Source of the DNA: Cytobacillus horneckiae
GTDB taxonomy: Bacteria > Bacillota > Bacilli > Bacillales > Cytobacillaceae
DNA: 64,000 nt
Direction: 5' to 3'
Assembly: GCF_002835735.1 (NCBI RefSeq)
Contig: NZ_PISD01000007.1
Coordinates: forward strand, 1-64,000
The notes under the pieces are model-generated. The model had not been told where the DNA came from and ran no database searches. It was given only the letters and a program-made list of their open reading frames with translations. How positions within the stretch are numbered: position 1 is the first letter of the stretch; each line of letters starts with the position of its first letter. Positions 27,581-37,043 of the stretch are shown here, in pieces. The position numbers were made by a program, and so were the translations under genes.

Positions 27581-27677
27581 CCACTTAAATAGAGGAAACT
27601 TAATCTCTCGCTACTAAAATAGCTTCTATATTCGTGTAATGAGTACTAAACTTTATGCAGCGTGAGGTTTCAATTAA

Positions 27678-27708
27678 TGCCCGAATGATATTCGGGCATT
27701 TTTTTTGA
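27678..27708 (+). terminator. Terminator after Ena-like gene
   Basis: TGCCCGAAT/ATTCGGGCA stem with a short loop and eight T residues. Confidence 0.92.
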
Positions 27709-27792
27709 AAAATATACTCTTGTCCTCGGTAATATGCTGATACTGCCTTTAATACTAAACATATGATGTATCAAGCAAAAGGAGGTGATCTA

Positions 27793-28140
27793 ATGGAGAA
27801 TAATGAAAAACAAGAGAGTACCACTGGCTTTGATATTAATTTAAACGGTGAACCTTTAACGATCGAAAACAAAGAATTTTCAAAGGAAGAGGTCCAAAAA
27901 ATGGTTTCCGAAATTAGAGCAGCTATTGAAAACACACTTGCCCCTCTAAATGAAGGTTTAAAGGCTTTAAAAAACAATTATCAAACTTCAGATATGAAAC
28001 AAACATTACAAAATGGCTTGTCATCAGTAAAAAAACCTCTCATTGAAAAAGTTAAAGAGGACGGCCGGTTAAAAATAAAACTAAATGGTGAGACGATTGT
28101 AGATGTCGAGATGCCTCAATCTAGCAATGAAGAAGCATAA
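27793..28140 (+). CDS. Small acidic protein, 115 aa, possible spore-surface protein
   Basis: SD AAAGGAGGTGAT is ideal for the ATG at 27793. The protein has a central helical region (KEEVQKMVSEIRAAIENTLAPL) bounded by two similar beta-hairpin-like pieces, INLNGEPLTIE near residue 15 and IKLNGETIVDVEMP near residue 96. No family is recognised. It heads a run of four plus-strand genes up to the ricA terminator and may be co-expressed with them. Confidence 0.55.
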   Translation: MENNEKQESTTGFDINLNGEPLTIENKEFSKEEVQKMVSEIRAAIENTLAPLNEGLKALKNNYQTSDMKQTLQNGLSSVKKPLIEKVKEDGRLKIKLNGETIVDVEMPQSSNEEA

Positions 28141-28201
28141 ACTTTTTAAATTCAGTTTCTTTATTATCACACCGTATAGTAATCAATAGGTGGTGAAAGA
28201 A

Positions 28202-28486
28202 ATGCGACATTATGAATCCTGGGGCGACGATCATTCATATGAGCCCCAAAAACCAATCAAATCAAAAAATGCCGGTCTTAATCAGGAAAACAAAGTCAAT
28301 ACAATTGAATCACAATCAGCGGACGCGAGTGTCGGCGGTGATGTTTACAATATTCTCATCTTAGATAGTGCAATTGTGTGCGGCGATATCATTAATGTTC
28401 AAGTTGGCAATGCACCAATCAATGTAGCGGCAAACATACCAATTGGCAGTGATATTAGTCAGGATAACCAAAAAATTGATAAATAG
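28202..28486 (+). CDS. Small repetitive beta-type protein, 94 aa (paralogue 1)
   Basis: Starts MRHYESWGDDHSYEPQKP and continues into a valine/asparagine-rich part: VGGDVYNILILDSAIVCGDI, INVQVGNAPINVAANI. ATG at 28202 follows AGGTGGTGAAAG; an upstream GTG overlaps the SD. It is a paralogue of the next gene (WxDDH/EDHD...YEPK, then GDV...NVQV.NAP/VALN). The alternating hydrophobic pattern suggests a self-assembling beta structure. Family not recognised. Confidence 0.55.
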   Translation: MRHYESWGDDHSYEPQKPIKSKNAGLNQENKVNTIESQSADASVGGDVYNILILDSAIVCGDIINVQVGNAPINVAANIPIGSDISQDNQKIDK

Positions 28487-28675
28487 TAATGTAAATCTAA
28501 ATATTTTATATTTACTAAATTTCAATAAAAATTAAATAGCTCTTCTCTTCAAATGCAATAACCTCCAAAGAACAAATAAAAAAGTAATAGAAAACAGGCA
28601 AAAAATAGGATAAACACTCAAGCAATTACTCTAGCAAATCATAACATAAAGTAGATTGAAAGGAGGTGAAAGGAT

Positions 28676-28981
28676 ATGTATTATGGCTACTGGGAAGACC
28701 ATGACTGTTATGAGCCAAAACAGTGCTTTCCAAAAAAAGATAAGAAGCACTTTCCAAAAAAGGATGACAAAAAGAAGGCTGGTTTTAAGCAAAAGAACAA
28801 ATCTAATACTAATGGTAAACAATATGCAAATGCAATTGTAAAAGGTGACGTAGAAAATGAAGTTGAACTTGCTGCAATTGGCGTAAATGTTCAGGTTGCA
28901 AATGTAGCACTCAATGCCGGCGTAAACTTTAACATTTTATCAATTGTGGAGCAAGAAAACATTAATGTCAAAATTGATTAA
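28676..28981 (+). CDS. Small repetitive beta-type protein, 101 aa (paralogue 2)
   Basis: Aromatic, acidic start (MYYGYWEDHDCYEPKQC), a lysine-rich linker with two FPKKD repeats, then VKGDVENEVELAAIGVNVQVANVALNAGVNFNIL. AAAGGAGGTGAAAGG precedes the ATG, and CATAAAGTA, a sigma-K-like -10, lies about 22 bp before the SD. Paralogue of the preceding gene. The Lys-rich linker resembles those of spore-coat proteins, but no family is recognised. Confidence 0.55.
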   Translation: MYYGYWEDHDCYEPKQCFPKKDKKHFPKKDDKKKAGFKQKNKSNTNGKQYANAIVKGDVENEVELAAIGVNVQVANVALNAGVNFNILSIVEQENINVKID

Positions 28982-29030
28982 TCAACGAGTTTTCCTTTTT
29001 GCTTAAGTCCATTAGGAGGGAGGTAAATCA

Positions 29031-29378
29031 ATGAGCAGCGGTAAAAAGCTTGATGTAGATAAACTAGTTAAAGCGGGAGTTCCAAAAGAGATGGCTGAAA
29101 AAATCGCGGATGGCTCTCAACCATCCATCAATACTAGTGCAACCGGAGGCGGAGGCGGATCTGCGGTCAGCCTTACTTATGTTGATAATTACTCCACCCT
29201 TTTGCTAGTCTATACCTTCCTTCTGCATTCAATGGACAAGGATCCTAGAAATGGTTCAAATCAAATATTAAATGAATCTTTGCTGGCCACACTTCAAACA
29301 GCTATGCAGGAACAAAAGCAATATCGGAAATCATTTCTTGATGCAGTTAATCGCCTGAATCAAAATCCTCCTTTATAA
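29031..29378 (+). CDS. Gly-rich linker protein with helical C-terminus, 115 aa
   Basis: Helical start (DVDKLVKAGVPKEMAEKIADG), a Gly/Ser linker (TGGGGGSAVS) and a helical C-terminal half (YSTLLLVYTFLLHSMDKD..., LLATLQTAMQEQKQYRKSFLDAVNRL). SD GGAGGGAGG. Last gene of the plus-strand group, before a strong terminator shared with ricA. Family not recognised; spore-surface role inferred from context. Confidence 0.5.
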   Translation: MSSGKKLDVDKLVKAGVPKEMAEKIADGSQPSINTSATGGGGGSAVSLTYVDNYSTLLLVYTFLLHSMDKDPRNGSNQILNESLLATLQTAMQEQKQYRKSFLDAVNRLNQNPPL

Positions 29379-29420
29379 ATCATCAATGATTAAGGGGCTG
29401 TCTCAAGCACCTGAAAACGA

Positions 29421-29463
29421 AAAGTCGATGAGAAGTTCAATTCTTCTCATCGACTTTTTTAAA
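29421..29463. terminator. Bidirectional terminator between spore cluster and ricA
   Basis: AAAGTCGATGAGAAG/CTTCTCATCGACTTT, a perfect 15-bp stem with a 7-nt loop and T runs, sits between convergent genes. Confidence 0.92.
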
Positions 29464-29488
29464 CCACCTTTTATGATAGTTATAGTAA

Positions 29489-29914
29489 TTAATGGCTACA
29501 GCTGCTGTTTTTCATCTTCGCACCCGTTTCACCGCTTAAAAGGTTTCCACCAGTGGAGGTAATTACTTCATCAGTTACCGTATTGGAAATGGCAGAAGCA
29601 ACAATCTGCAAAAGTTCATTTACATCAACTTGCGATTGCTTAAATTCCTGTACGACTGGTATCGAGTCAAGCTCTTCCTCTAGGGAAGCAATTTTTGCTT
29701 CTGTTTTTTTCAATGCTTCTTCTTTGCCATAATGCTGTAGATTGACAGATTGTTTTTGCAGACCTTTAATTTGAGTAATCATACTGCTTACTTTTTCGTT
29801 TTCATGAATCTGTGCTTCAGCACGCTTAAAGAAGTCTACCTCTTCTGTTTCTGCGATCATTCTTGCCAAATCTCTAGCGCGTCCAACAATTTCATCTTTT
29901 GTATATTTAGCCAT
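29489..29914 (-). CDS. ricA: RicA (YmcA), regulator of RNase Y and biofilm/sporulation
   Basis: 141-residue helical protein of the YmcA/YlbF family, starting AKYTKDEIVGRARDLARMIAETEEVDFFKRAE. In B. subtilis RicA joins RicF and RicT in an Fe-S cluster complex that helps RNase Y mature certain transcripts and promotes phosphorelay flow. The C-terminal CSH contributes a possible cluster ligand. It starts one base after the miaB stop, so the two are one operon; rny is also in this window. Confidence 0.93.
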   Translation of the reverse strand: MAKYTKDEIVGRARDLARMIAETEEVDFFKRAEAQIHENEKVSSMITQIKGLQKQSVNLQHYGKEEALKKTEAKIASLEEELDSIPVVQEFKQSQVDVNELLQIVASAISNTVTDEVITSTGGNLLSGETGAKMKNSSCSH

Positions 29915-29915
29915 A

Positions 29916-31460
29916 TTAGCTCACCTCTAGGTTTTCTTTTTCTTCGATTATTTCTCCAGTTAAAGACCAAGTTTTTGCATCAGTTACTTTAACTTTAACA
30001 ATTTTACCAATTGCTGTCCTTGGTCCTTTAAAGTTTACTAATTTATTCTTTCTTGTATAGCCGGCTAAAGTATCAGGATTATTTTTACTTTCACCTTCCA
30101 CTAATACTTCAACAACTTCATGTTGATAGCGCTTCATTGCCTCAGCAGATAGCTCATTTACAAGGGCATTTAATCTTTGCAAGCGTTCTTTTTTCACTTC
30201 CATTGGTACATTATCCTTCATTTTCGCTGCAGGTGTACCTTCTCGTGGAGAGTAAATGAAGGTATACGCTGCTTCGAACCCTACTTCACGATATAATGAA
30301 AGCGTTTCTTCAAACTGCTCTTCTGTTTCATTTGGATAACCTACAATAATGTCAGTTGTAAATGTTGCGCCAGGTACTTTATCCTTAATTTTTCTTACAA
30401 GCTCAAGGAATTGTTCTCTCGTATATTTGCGCGCCATAATTTTCAATACATCATTGGAACCCGACTGTACAGGCAGATGGATATGCTCGACAAGATTTCC
30501 ACCATTAGCAAGCACTTCAATTAAACGATCATCGAAATCTCGCGGATGGCTCGTCGTAAAGCGGATTCGAGGAATGTCGATTTTATGAATTGCTTCCATT
30601 AAATCGCCAAGACCGTAAGTCATATCTTTAAAATCCTTGCCATATGCGTTTACATTTTGACCTAGAAGCGTAATTTCCTGATAACCTTGTGCAGCTAATT
30701 GGCGCACCTCTTGAATAATGTCTTCCGGCCGGCGGCTTCTTTCTTTGCCACGTGTATATGGAACAATACAGTATGTGCAAAATTTATCACAGCCGTACAT
30801 AATATTTACCCAAGCTTTAATATTTCCGCGGCGAACTTTAGGAAGGTTTTCAATTACATCGCCTTCCTTCGACCACACTTCAAGAACCATTTCCTTTGAC
30901 ATATAAGCTTCGTGTAAAATATTTGGCAAACGATGAATATTATGAGTACCAAATATCATATCAACTTGCGTGTATGTTTTTAAAATTTTATTGACGACAG
31001 ACTCTTCTTGCGACATGCATCCGCAAACACCGATCAATAAATCAGGATTTTCTTTTCTTAAATGTTTCAGATGTCCTAATTCACCAAACACTTTATTCTC
31101 CGCATTTTCACGGATTGCACAAGTGTTCAGAAGAATAACGTTCGCATCCTCCACTGAATCAGTAGGCTGATAGCCAAGGCCCATAAAAATCCCTGCCATT
31201 ACCTCGGTATCATGCTCATTCATTTGGCATCCATATGTACGAATATAAAATTTGCGTCCTTTGCCAAGACCAATAAATTCTTCAGGCAGATCAAAATCTT
31301 TATGATACTTAACTTCTTCCTTACCGCGCTTTTTAGCATCTTTTAAAGATGGAGCAGTATACACTGTTTCAAAATATTTGCTGTAATCCTTTTCGGATTT
31401 TTTGTCCGAAGGATTTATCGATTGCACTTGCTGACCTTCTAATCTTTGTTTTTCATTCAT
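29916..31460 (-). CDS. miaB: tRNA-2-methylthio-N6-dimethylallyladenosine synthase MiaB
   Basis: 514 residues. An N-terminal Bacillus-type extension (about 60), the UPF0004 domain with cluster cysteines (TYGCQMN, NTCAIRE, GVCGCMS), the radical-SAM CDKFCTYC motif, and a C-terminal TRAM domain are present. It methylthiolates the i6A37 made by MiaA. A terminator separates it from korB upstream; ricA follows immediately. Confidence 0.97.
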   Translation of the reverse strand: MNEKQRLEGQQVQSINPSDKKSEKDYSKYFETVYTAPSLKDAKKRGKEEVKYHKDFDLPEEFIGLGKGRKFYIRTYGCQMNEHDTEVMAGIFMGLGYQPTDSVEDANVILLNTCAIRENAENKVFGELGHLKHLRKENPDLLIGVCGCMSQEESVVNKILKTYTQVDMIFGTHNIHRLPNILHEAYMSKEMVLEVWSKEGDVIENLPKVRRGNIKAWVNIMYGCDKFCTYCIVPYTRGKERSRRPEDIIQEVRQLAAQGYQEITLLGQNVNAYGKDFKDMTYGLGDLMEAIHKIDIPRIRFTTSHPRDFDDRLIEVLANGGNLVEHIHLPVQSGSNDVLKIMARKYTREQFLELVRKIKDKVPGATFTTDIIVGYPNETEEQFEETLSLYREVGFEAAYTFIYSPREGTPAAKMKDNVPMEVKKERLQRLNALVNELSAEAMKRYQHEVVEVLVEGESKNNPDTLAGYTRKNKLVNFKGPRTAIGKIVKVKVTDAKTWSLTGEIIEEKENLEVS

Positions 31461-31598
31461 TTCTATATGCCCCTTTCTACATCACTTAGGCTTTCAACCA
31501 TAAACTAACTTATTCATTCATAGGTACACATTATTATAGTATAAAGCGTTATTCCATTGAAAACAATAGATAACCGGCTTGTAATGCTGTAGACAAAA

Positions 31599-31629
31599 TA
31601 AAAAAGCCTATCATGATAGACTTTTTTAC
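31599..31629. terminator. korAB terminator
   Basis: AAAAGCCTATC/GATAGACTTTT stem (one mismatch) with T runs on both sides, between korB and miaB. Confidence 0.75.
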
Positions 31630-31705
31630 TTCACAAGTTTATTGCAGACAAAGTGTATGTTGTTCAGCATTACCACACTCGGCTTCTGAGGTCATCAATT
31701 TCCTA

Positions 31706-32572
31706 TTACATAAACTCTTCTACAAGTTTATCGAAATAGGCTTGGTCTAGTTTCAAGTCAGCTTCTGATAATGGTTTATCTGAATATCCAGACAGCAAAT
31801 CTTGATAAGATTTACGTTGTGTATCTTGATAAATCAGTCCCGTCACAAGTCCATCATGCTTCATTAATGTTTGCATTGCTTGCTCGCGATTGGAAGAATC
31901 ATAGCCTTCAACATCTTTAAGCTTAGTTAAATTCTCTTTAAACCAGTCATACGTATTAATTTTGTTATAAGTGACACAAGGGCTAAATACGTTGATTAAA
32001 GAAAATCCTTCATGTTGAATACCTTGTTCTATCAGTGCAGTTAAATCTTTTAAATCAGTCGAGAAACTTTGCGCAACAAAGGTAGCACCTGCAGTTAAAG
32101 CCATTTCCATCGGAGAAATCGCTTGCTCAATTGAGCCTTCCGGTGTTGATTTTGTTTTAAATCCTGTTGCTGAACGCGGGGACGTTTGCCCTTTAGTTAA
32201 TCCATAAATTTGGTTATCCATTACGATATAAGTGATGTTAATATTACGCCTGATCGCATGAATTGTATGTCCCATTCCGATGGCGAAACCATCTCCGTCT
32301 CCACCAGAAGCAATAACAGTTAAATCTTTGTTCGCCATTTTTACCCCTTGAGCAATTGGCAGTGAACGACCATGAATGCCATGGAAACCGTATGAATTGA
32401 TATAACCTGAAATACGCCCGGAACAGCCGATACCGGATACAACTGCTAAACCTTCAGGCTCGAGGCCAATGCTAGCAGCCGCACGCTGTATTGCAGCCTG
32501 AACGGAGAAATCTCCGCATCCAGGACACCAGTTTGGTTTTACACTATTTCTAAAGTCTTTAAATGTAGCCAT
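31706..32572 (-). CDS. korB: 2-oxoacid:ferredoxin oxidoreductase, beta subunit
   Basis: 288 residues. WCPGCGDFSVQ at the N-terminus and the TPP/Mg2+ motif GDGDGFAIGMGH...VMDNQIYGLTKGQTSP identify the thiamine-diphosphate subunit. With KorA it oxidatively decarboxylates a 2-oxoacid, probably 2-oxoglutarate, reducing ferredoxin. It begins directly after the korA stop. Substrate assignment follows Bacillus annotation practice and is less certain than the family. Confidence 0.9.
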   Translation of the reverse strand: MATFKDFRNSVKPNWCPGCGDFSVQAAIQRAAASIGLEPEGLAVVSGIGCSGRISGYINSYGFHGIHGRSLPIAQGVKMANKDLTVIASGGDGDGFAIGMGHTIHAIRRNINITYIVMDNQIYGLTKGQTSPRSATGFKTKSTPEGSIEQAISPMEMALTAGATFVAQSFSTDLKDLTALIEQGIQHEGFSLINVFSPCVTYNKINTYDWFKENLTKLKDVEGYDSSNREQAMQTLMKHDGLVTGLIYQDTQRKSYQDLLSGYSDKPLSEADLKLDQAYFDKLVEEFM

Positions 32573-34306
32573 TTAGAACAACTCCTTGCACTTTGTATGA
32601 ATTTCGTGCGGCAAGAAAGGATTCCCGTCGTACTTATTATATTTGACAATTTTATTTGCAAACCCAACATTCATTTTGATAATGTTTGCTAATTGTCCTG
32701 TTGCATTGTTTTCAACAACAACCACTTTTTTAGCTGATTGTACTAACGGTAACAGATCATCGGTTGGAAATGGATGGATCAAGCGAATATGAGCATGGTT
32801 GACTTTAATTCCATCTGCCTCTATTCTTTCCATCGCCTCTTCAATTGCCCCCCGTGTAGAGTTAAAACCTACCAATAGTAAATCGGCTTCTTCATGCGGC
32901 GCATTTTTATAGACCGGCATATCAAATTTAATATTTTCGATCTTTCGAAAGCGCTTATCCATTTGGCTGTTGCGGTTAGCAGCAGATTCTGACGGCTTGC
33001 CAGATTCATCATGTTCAACACCAGTTACATGGTGAATGCCATGCTTCATACCAGGAATAACCCGCGGAGATATACCGTCATTAGTTAGTTCATATCGTTT
33101 GAAGTACTCTTTATTCTCAATTTCTGGCAAGTCTGATTGCAGTTTTCCACGGCGGATTTCTACTTTATCAAACTCAAGCGGTTCCACTGTTTGTTTTCCT
33201 AGAGATAATTGTAAATCAGATAATAAGATAACTGGACACTGATACTCCTCTGCCAAGTTAAATGCCTCTGCTGTATCATAAAAAGCTTCCTGTACTGTAC
33301 TTGGAGCCATAACAATTTTAGGGATTTCACCATGTGTGCCATAAATCATAGCCATTAAATCTGATTGCTCCTGCTTTGTTGGCAATCCAGTAGAAGGACC
33401 TCCGCGCTGTGTATCGATAACCACTAGCGGTGTTTCGGTCATTCCAGAAAGACCAATTGACTCCATTTTTAATGACAGTCCAGGACCGGCAGATGCAGTG
33501 AATGCCCGGACGCCAGCATAGTTTGCGCCTATCGCCATTGTTGCAGCAGCAATTTCATCTTCAGTTTGGATAACAGTGCCGCCTAGCTCAGGCAATTTTT
33601 TAATTAAATACTCCATAATTTCTGAAGCAGGCGTGATTGGATAGGCTGCCATAAATCGGCTACCCGCTGCTAGCGCGCCTAGCGCGATTGCATCATTTCC
33701 AATCATAAACATTCTTTTCTTGCCATCTGCTTGATCAAGTTCCATTAAACCTGTATCTGTGTTTAACTGTTCTTTTGTAAAGTCATAGCCTGCTTTAATT
33801 GCTTCCATGTTTTTATCCACAACTGCCTGGCCTTTACGTCCGAAAATCTCTTGTACAACCTCTTCGAATACTTGAATATCCAAATTTAATACGGCACATG
33901 TAGCACCTACTGCCACCATATTTTTCATCAATGATGTGCCAAGATCCGTTGCCAATTGAGTGAACGGCACTGAAAACATTAATGCATTGGTATCTTCAGG
34001 TTTTTTCGGATCAAACTTCGAATCTGCAATAATAATTCCTTTTTCATGCAGTTCTTTATAATTCACATCAATCGTTTCTTGGTCAAAAGCAACTAGTATA
34101 TCTAAATCGTCGGAAACTGAACGAGTTTGAGTCGTGCTGACGCGTATTTTATTATTTGTATGTCCGCCTTTAATTCGAGATGAAAAGTGACGATATCCAT
34201 ACAAATAATATCCAAGGCGATTCAAAGCAATCGAGAAGATTTCACCAGTACTTTCAATTCCTTCACCTTGCTGTCCGCCAACCTTCCAAGAAAGTTGTTT
34301 AACCAT
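32573..34306 (-). CDS. korA: 2-oxoacid:ferredoxin oxidoreductase, fused gamma-alpha subunit
   Basis: 577 residues. The gamma domain (about 1-190) has GGQQGEGIESTG and the FSSRIKGGHTN segment; the alpha/pyrimidine-binding domain follows (AYPITPASEIMEYL, TASAGPGLSLKMESIGL), then a C-terminal Rossmann-like part. The gamma-alpha fusion is usual for this enzyme in Bacillus and actinobacteria. A sigma-A promoter overlapped by a cre-like site lies about 100 bp upstream. Confidence 0.92.
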   Translation of the reverse strand: MVKQLSWKVGGQQGEGIESTGEIFSIALNRLGYYLYGYRHFSSRIKGGHTNNKIRVSTTQTRSVSDDLDILVAFDQETIDVNYKELHEKGIIIADSKFDPKKPEDTNALMFSVPFTQLATDLGTSLMKNMVAVGATCAVLNLDIQVFEEVVQEIFGRKGQAVVDKNMEAIKAGYDFTKEQLNTDTGLMELDQADGKKRMFMIGNDAIALGALAAGSRFMAAYPITPASEIMEYLIKKLPELGGTVIQTEDEIAAATMAIGANYAGVRAFTASAGPGLSLKMESIGLSGMTETPLVVIDTQRGGPSTGLPTKQEQSDLMAMIYGTHGEIPKIVMAPSTVQEAFYDTAEAFNLAEEYQCPVILLSDLQLSLGKQTVEPLEFDKVEIRRGKLQSDLPEIENKEYFKRYELTNDGISPRVIPGMKHGIHHVTGVEHDESGKPSESAANRNSQMDKRFRKIENIKFDMPVYKNAPHEEADLLLVGFNSTRGAIEEAMERIEADGIKVNHAHIRLIHPFPTDDLLPLVQSAKKVVVVENNATGQLANIIKMNVGFANKIVKYNKYDGNPFLPHEIHTKCKELF

Positions 34307-34398
34307 GTCTTACACCCCTTTAAATACTATAAGAAATATGTAAATGAATTCATAAAAATGAATCATTTGTTGAGCACTTGTATTTTACAATTTAACGT

Positions 34399-34441
34399 AC
34401 TAAACGCTTTCAATTCTAGACCTAAGTATACAAAATTGCAA
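34399..34441 (-). promoter_or_regulatory. korA promoter with a candidate CcpA (cre) site
   Basis: On the minus strand TTGCAA (34436-34441), 17-bp spacer, TAGAAT (34413-34418). TGAAAGCGTTTAGT (34399-34412) follows at once and matches the cre consensus TGWAANCGNTNWCA at all but the last two fixed positions. It would cover the transcription start, implying carbon repression. Confidence 0.5.
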
Positions 34442-34528
34442 GCCTTTCAGACTAATTAATAGATAGATTTAGAATATTTTTTTGACATTTTAGAAAAGTC
34501 AATATTTTTATTACTGTGTTGTTTTTAT

Positions 34529-35449
34529 TCATAAAAATATTCTAGTAAAATTTCTAAAAGAAAATTTTTCCACCTGTTCATTACTGTAGAACTTTAGCAA
34601 TTCTTCGATGAGAAAATCATATTTTCCGGCATTCTCCAAACCGCTTATTAACCCATCTGTACCATCAAAATCAGATCCAAATCCAATATGATCTTCACCT
34701 CCTAATGAACATATATGTTCAATATGTTTAATGATATGAGATACCGTTATGTCGCCATTTTCTCTTAAAAATTCCTTTACAAATGTAATCCCGATGACAC
34801 TATTTTTTTTAAATAAAGCTAATATTTGTTCATCCTTTAAATTTCTTGGGTGAGCGCAAAGGCTGTAACAATTTGAATGAGAGGCAAATGGATATTCAGC
34901 GAGTTCCATCACATCCCAAAAACCGCTTTCAGATAAGTGTGAGACATCACACTTTGCTTTTCTATCATTTAATACCTCCACAACCCTTTTTCCAAATATC
35001 GATAAACCGCCACCTCTATCTTCTAATACACCATCTGCCACACTATTCCCATAGTTCCAAGTCAGCCCTACAGAAGTTACACCTAATCTAAGCAATGTTT
35101 TCAATTTCACTAAATCATTGTAAATGGCATCGCAGCCTTCTAATGATAATATGATGCCAATTTCTTTTTCCTTTAGCTTCTCTGCATCTTCCTTGCATTG
35201 AATAAGCTTTAAATTCGGAAATGGCTTCAAGACTTTTTCATAGAAAATGTCTATCATTTGTAATGCGGCATTAAACTTTAATTCAGGATGGATCGCCTCA
35301 GGAATATAGATCGCAAACATCTGCCACTTAAGACCCGATAATGTCACCCTTCGCATATTCACTTGGAGCTTGTTTGAATTATAAAAATCAATAGATGGAT
35401 CCAAAAACATTTTCATTAATACATCGCAATGTGCATCAAATATTTTCAT
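34529..35449 (-). CDS. Membrane dipeptidase (renal dipeptidase family, M19)
   Basis: 306 residues. Zinc-site motifs are in order: DAHCDVLMK at the start, LSLEGCDAIY, GLTWNYGNSVADG, CDVSHLSESG, ASHSNC and HIGFGSDFDG. The family cleaves dipeptides, often with D-residues. No signal peptide, so it is probably cytoplasmic, as in other Bacillus; it regularly neighbours spoVS and korAB. Confidence 0.9.
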   Translation of the reverse strand: MKIFDAHCDVLMKMFLDPSIDFYNSNKLQVNMRRVTLSGLKWQMFAIYIPEAIHPELKFNAALQMIDIFYEKVLKPFPNLKLIQCKEDAEKLKEKEIGIILSLEGCDAIYNDLVKLKTLLRLGVTSVGLTWNYGNSVADGVLEDRGGGLSIFGKRVVEVLNDRKAKCDVSHLSESGFWDVMELAEYPFASHSNCYSLCAHPRNLKDEQILALFKKNSVIGITFVKEFLRENGDITVSHIIKHIEHICSLGGEDHIGFGSDFDGTDGLISGLENAGKYDFLIEELLKFYSNEQVEKFSFRNFTRIFL

Positions 35450-35544
35450 TCAATAAAATCTCCTTTTCTGATTCTATTTAAATATACACAATATTTTGAT
35501 TTCTGACCATATGACAAGGTGCTGATTATTATAAACGAGCAAAG

Positions 35545-35578
35545 AAAAGATCTCGTTCGCGAGCAAACGAGATCTTTC
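35545..35578 (-). terminator. spoVS terminator
   Basis: AAAGATCTCGTT/AACGAGATCTTT stem, perfect over 12 bp, with a T-rich tail on the minus strand. Confidence 0.8.
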
Positions 35579-35659
35579 ATGTTTATCATCTACTTAATCA
35601 TACACTTACTTGCAATCACCACTAACTTTCTCAGATGCTCTTTCAGCTATATCATTCCA

Positions 35660-35920
35660 TCATCGCGGTTCTACGATTAATTTAATAGCTGTTCTCTCTT
35701 CCCCGTCAATTAAAATATCTGTAAATGCAGGGATGCAAACTAGATCCACTCCGCTAGGCGCTACAAATCCTCGTGCGATTGCTACCGCTTTAACCGCTTG
35801 ATTTAATGCACCCGCACCAATTGCCTGGATTTCTGCTGTCCCTCTTTCACGCAGGACACCAGCAAGCGCACCAGCTACAGAATTAGGATTAGATTTTGCT
35901 GAAACTTTTAATATTTCCAT
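35660..35920 (-). CDS. spoVS: Stage V sporulation protein S
   Basis: 86 residues, the family length, with an Alba-like fold. MEILKVSAKSNPNSVAGALAGVLRE and the FVAPSGVDLVCIPAF segment are nearly invariant in Bacillaceae. It is needed for progression past stage V. AGGAGGAG precedes the ATG. It follows ymdB, the standard order. Confidence 0.97.
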   Translation of the reverse strand: MEILKVSAKSNPNSVAGALAGVLRERGTAEIQAIGAGALNQAVKAVAIARGFVAPSGVDLVCIPAFTDILIDGEERTAIKLIVEPR

Positions 35921-36076
35921 TCCTAGCTCCTCCTCATTTTTCCCCCTCCTGAATGCTCTGAATTAGAGTTCATCAGGTATTTCAATAAATCTTTCCATTG
36001 CTACTATATTCATCAATAAAAAGACATATTCCACCTTGGCCAAAAAAAAGGGGTGATTTAGGAATGAAAGTTTATG

Positions 36077-36874
36077 CTACGAATAAAATGGAGAATCGTC
36101 ATTTATTAAAATTCGTTCAGTTTTCTTTGCTTTCCCCGTTTTCATATCAATATCTATCACGACAGCACTTAATAATGTCCGTCCTTCATTAGGTACTTCA
36201 AACCGCACTGGCATATTGGTTATAAACCTTTTAAGGACGGATTCTTTCTCCATACCAAGAATCGCATCATATGGGCCTGTCATCCCCACATCTGACATAA
36301 ATGCAGTTCCGTTTGGCAAAATGCGATTGTCCGCTGTTTGAACATGAGTGTGCGTGCCTATCACCGCAGAGACCTTGCCGTCTAAAAACCAGCCCATGGC
36401 CTGCTTTTCACTTGTTGCTTCTCCATGAAAATCGACAAAAATAACAGAAGTCCTTTTTTGTGCTTCATTCACAAGCTGTTCAGCCTTTTCAAAAGGGCAA
36501 TCGCTCGGTTGCATAAATGTTCGCCCTTGCAAGCTTATTACTGCAATTTCTTCGGTGTTATATTTTAAATATATTAGCCCTTTACCAGGATTATTTTCTG
36601 GAAAATTTGCAGGTCTAACTAAATACTTTGCTCCATCAATGAAATCAAAGATTTCTTTATTGTCCCACGTATGATTTCCCAGTGTAACGGCCTGTGCACC
36701 TGCTTCTAAAAAACCACGATATATTTTTTCAGTAATTCCTCGACCGCCTGCTGCATTCTCCCCATTTATAATTGTCATTTGCGGACGATATTTTTCTTTT
36801 AATTTCGGTAAATATTCATTAACCATGTCCCGGCCCATTGAGCCAACAACATCCCCTACAAACAGTATTCTCAT
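36077..36874 (-). CDS. ymdB: YmdB metallophosphoesterase (2',3'-cyclic-NMP phosphodiesterase)
   Basis: 265 residues. Dinuclear metal motifs FVGDVVG, NGENAAGG, LGNHTWDNKE, VDFHGEATSEK and GTHTHVQTAD are all present. In B. subtilis YmdB hydrolyses 2',3'-cAMP and affects biofilm genes. It lies 163 bp after rny, in the conserved rny-ymdB-spoVS string. Confidence 0.95.
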   Translation of the reverse strand: MRILFVGDVVGSMGRDMVNEYLPKLKEKYRPQMTIINGENAAGGRGITEKIYRGFLEAGAQAVTLGNHTWDNKEIFDFIDGAKYLVRPANFPENNPGKGLIYLKYNTEEIAVISLQGRTFMQPSDCPFEKAEQLVNEAQKRTSVIFVDFHGEATSEKQAMGWFLDGKVSAVIGTHTHVQTADNRILPNGTAFMSDVGMTGPYDAILGMEKESVLKRFITNMPVRFEVPNEGRTLLSAVVIDIDMKTGKAKKTERILINDDSPFYS

Positions 36875-37013
36875 TATGATTTCCCTTCTAAAAAAAGTCT
36901 CTATTTTAGTTTAACATAAATAATCTTGAATATAATATTCATACTCAGCTTAGCTTAAAACAAATCAAAATGAACAATTCTAGTATTAAAAAATCTTTCC
37001 TGTTAGCAAAAAA

Positions 37014-37043
37014 TAAAGCGATGCTTATCGCATCGCTTTATTT
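37014..37043 (-). terminator. rny terminator overlapping the stop codon
   Basis: AAATAAAGCGATGC/GCATCGCTTTATTT, about 13 bp perfect, with TTTT on the minus strand. The 5' arm contains the last codons and stop of rny. Confidence 0.85.

Noticed and set aside
35998-36192. Plus-strand frame with an AGGGGTGATTTAGGA-like SD
   Set aside because: It runs antisense into the end of ymdB and its composition is unlike a protein; kept out, though the SD-like stretch is notable.
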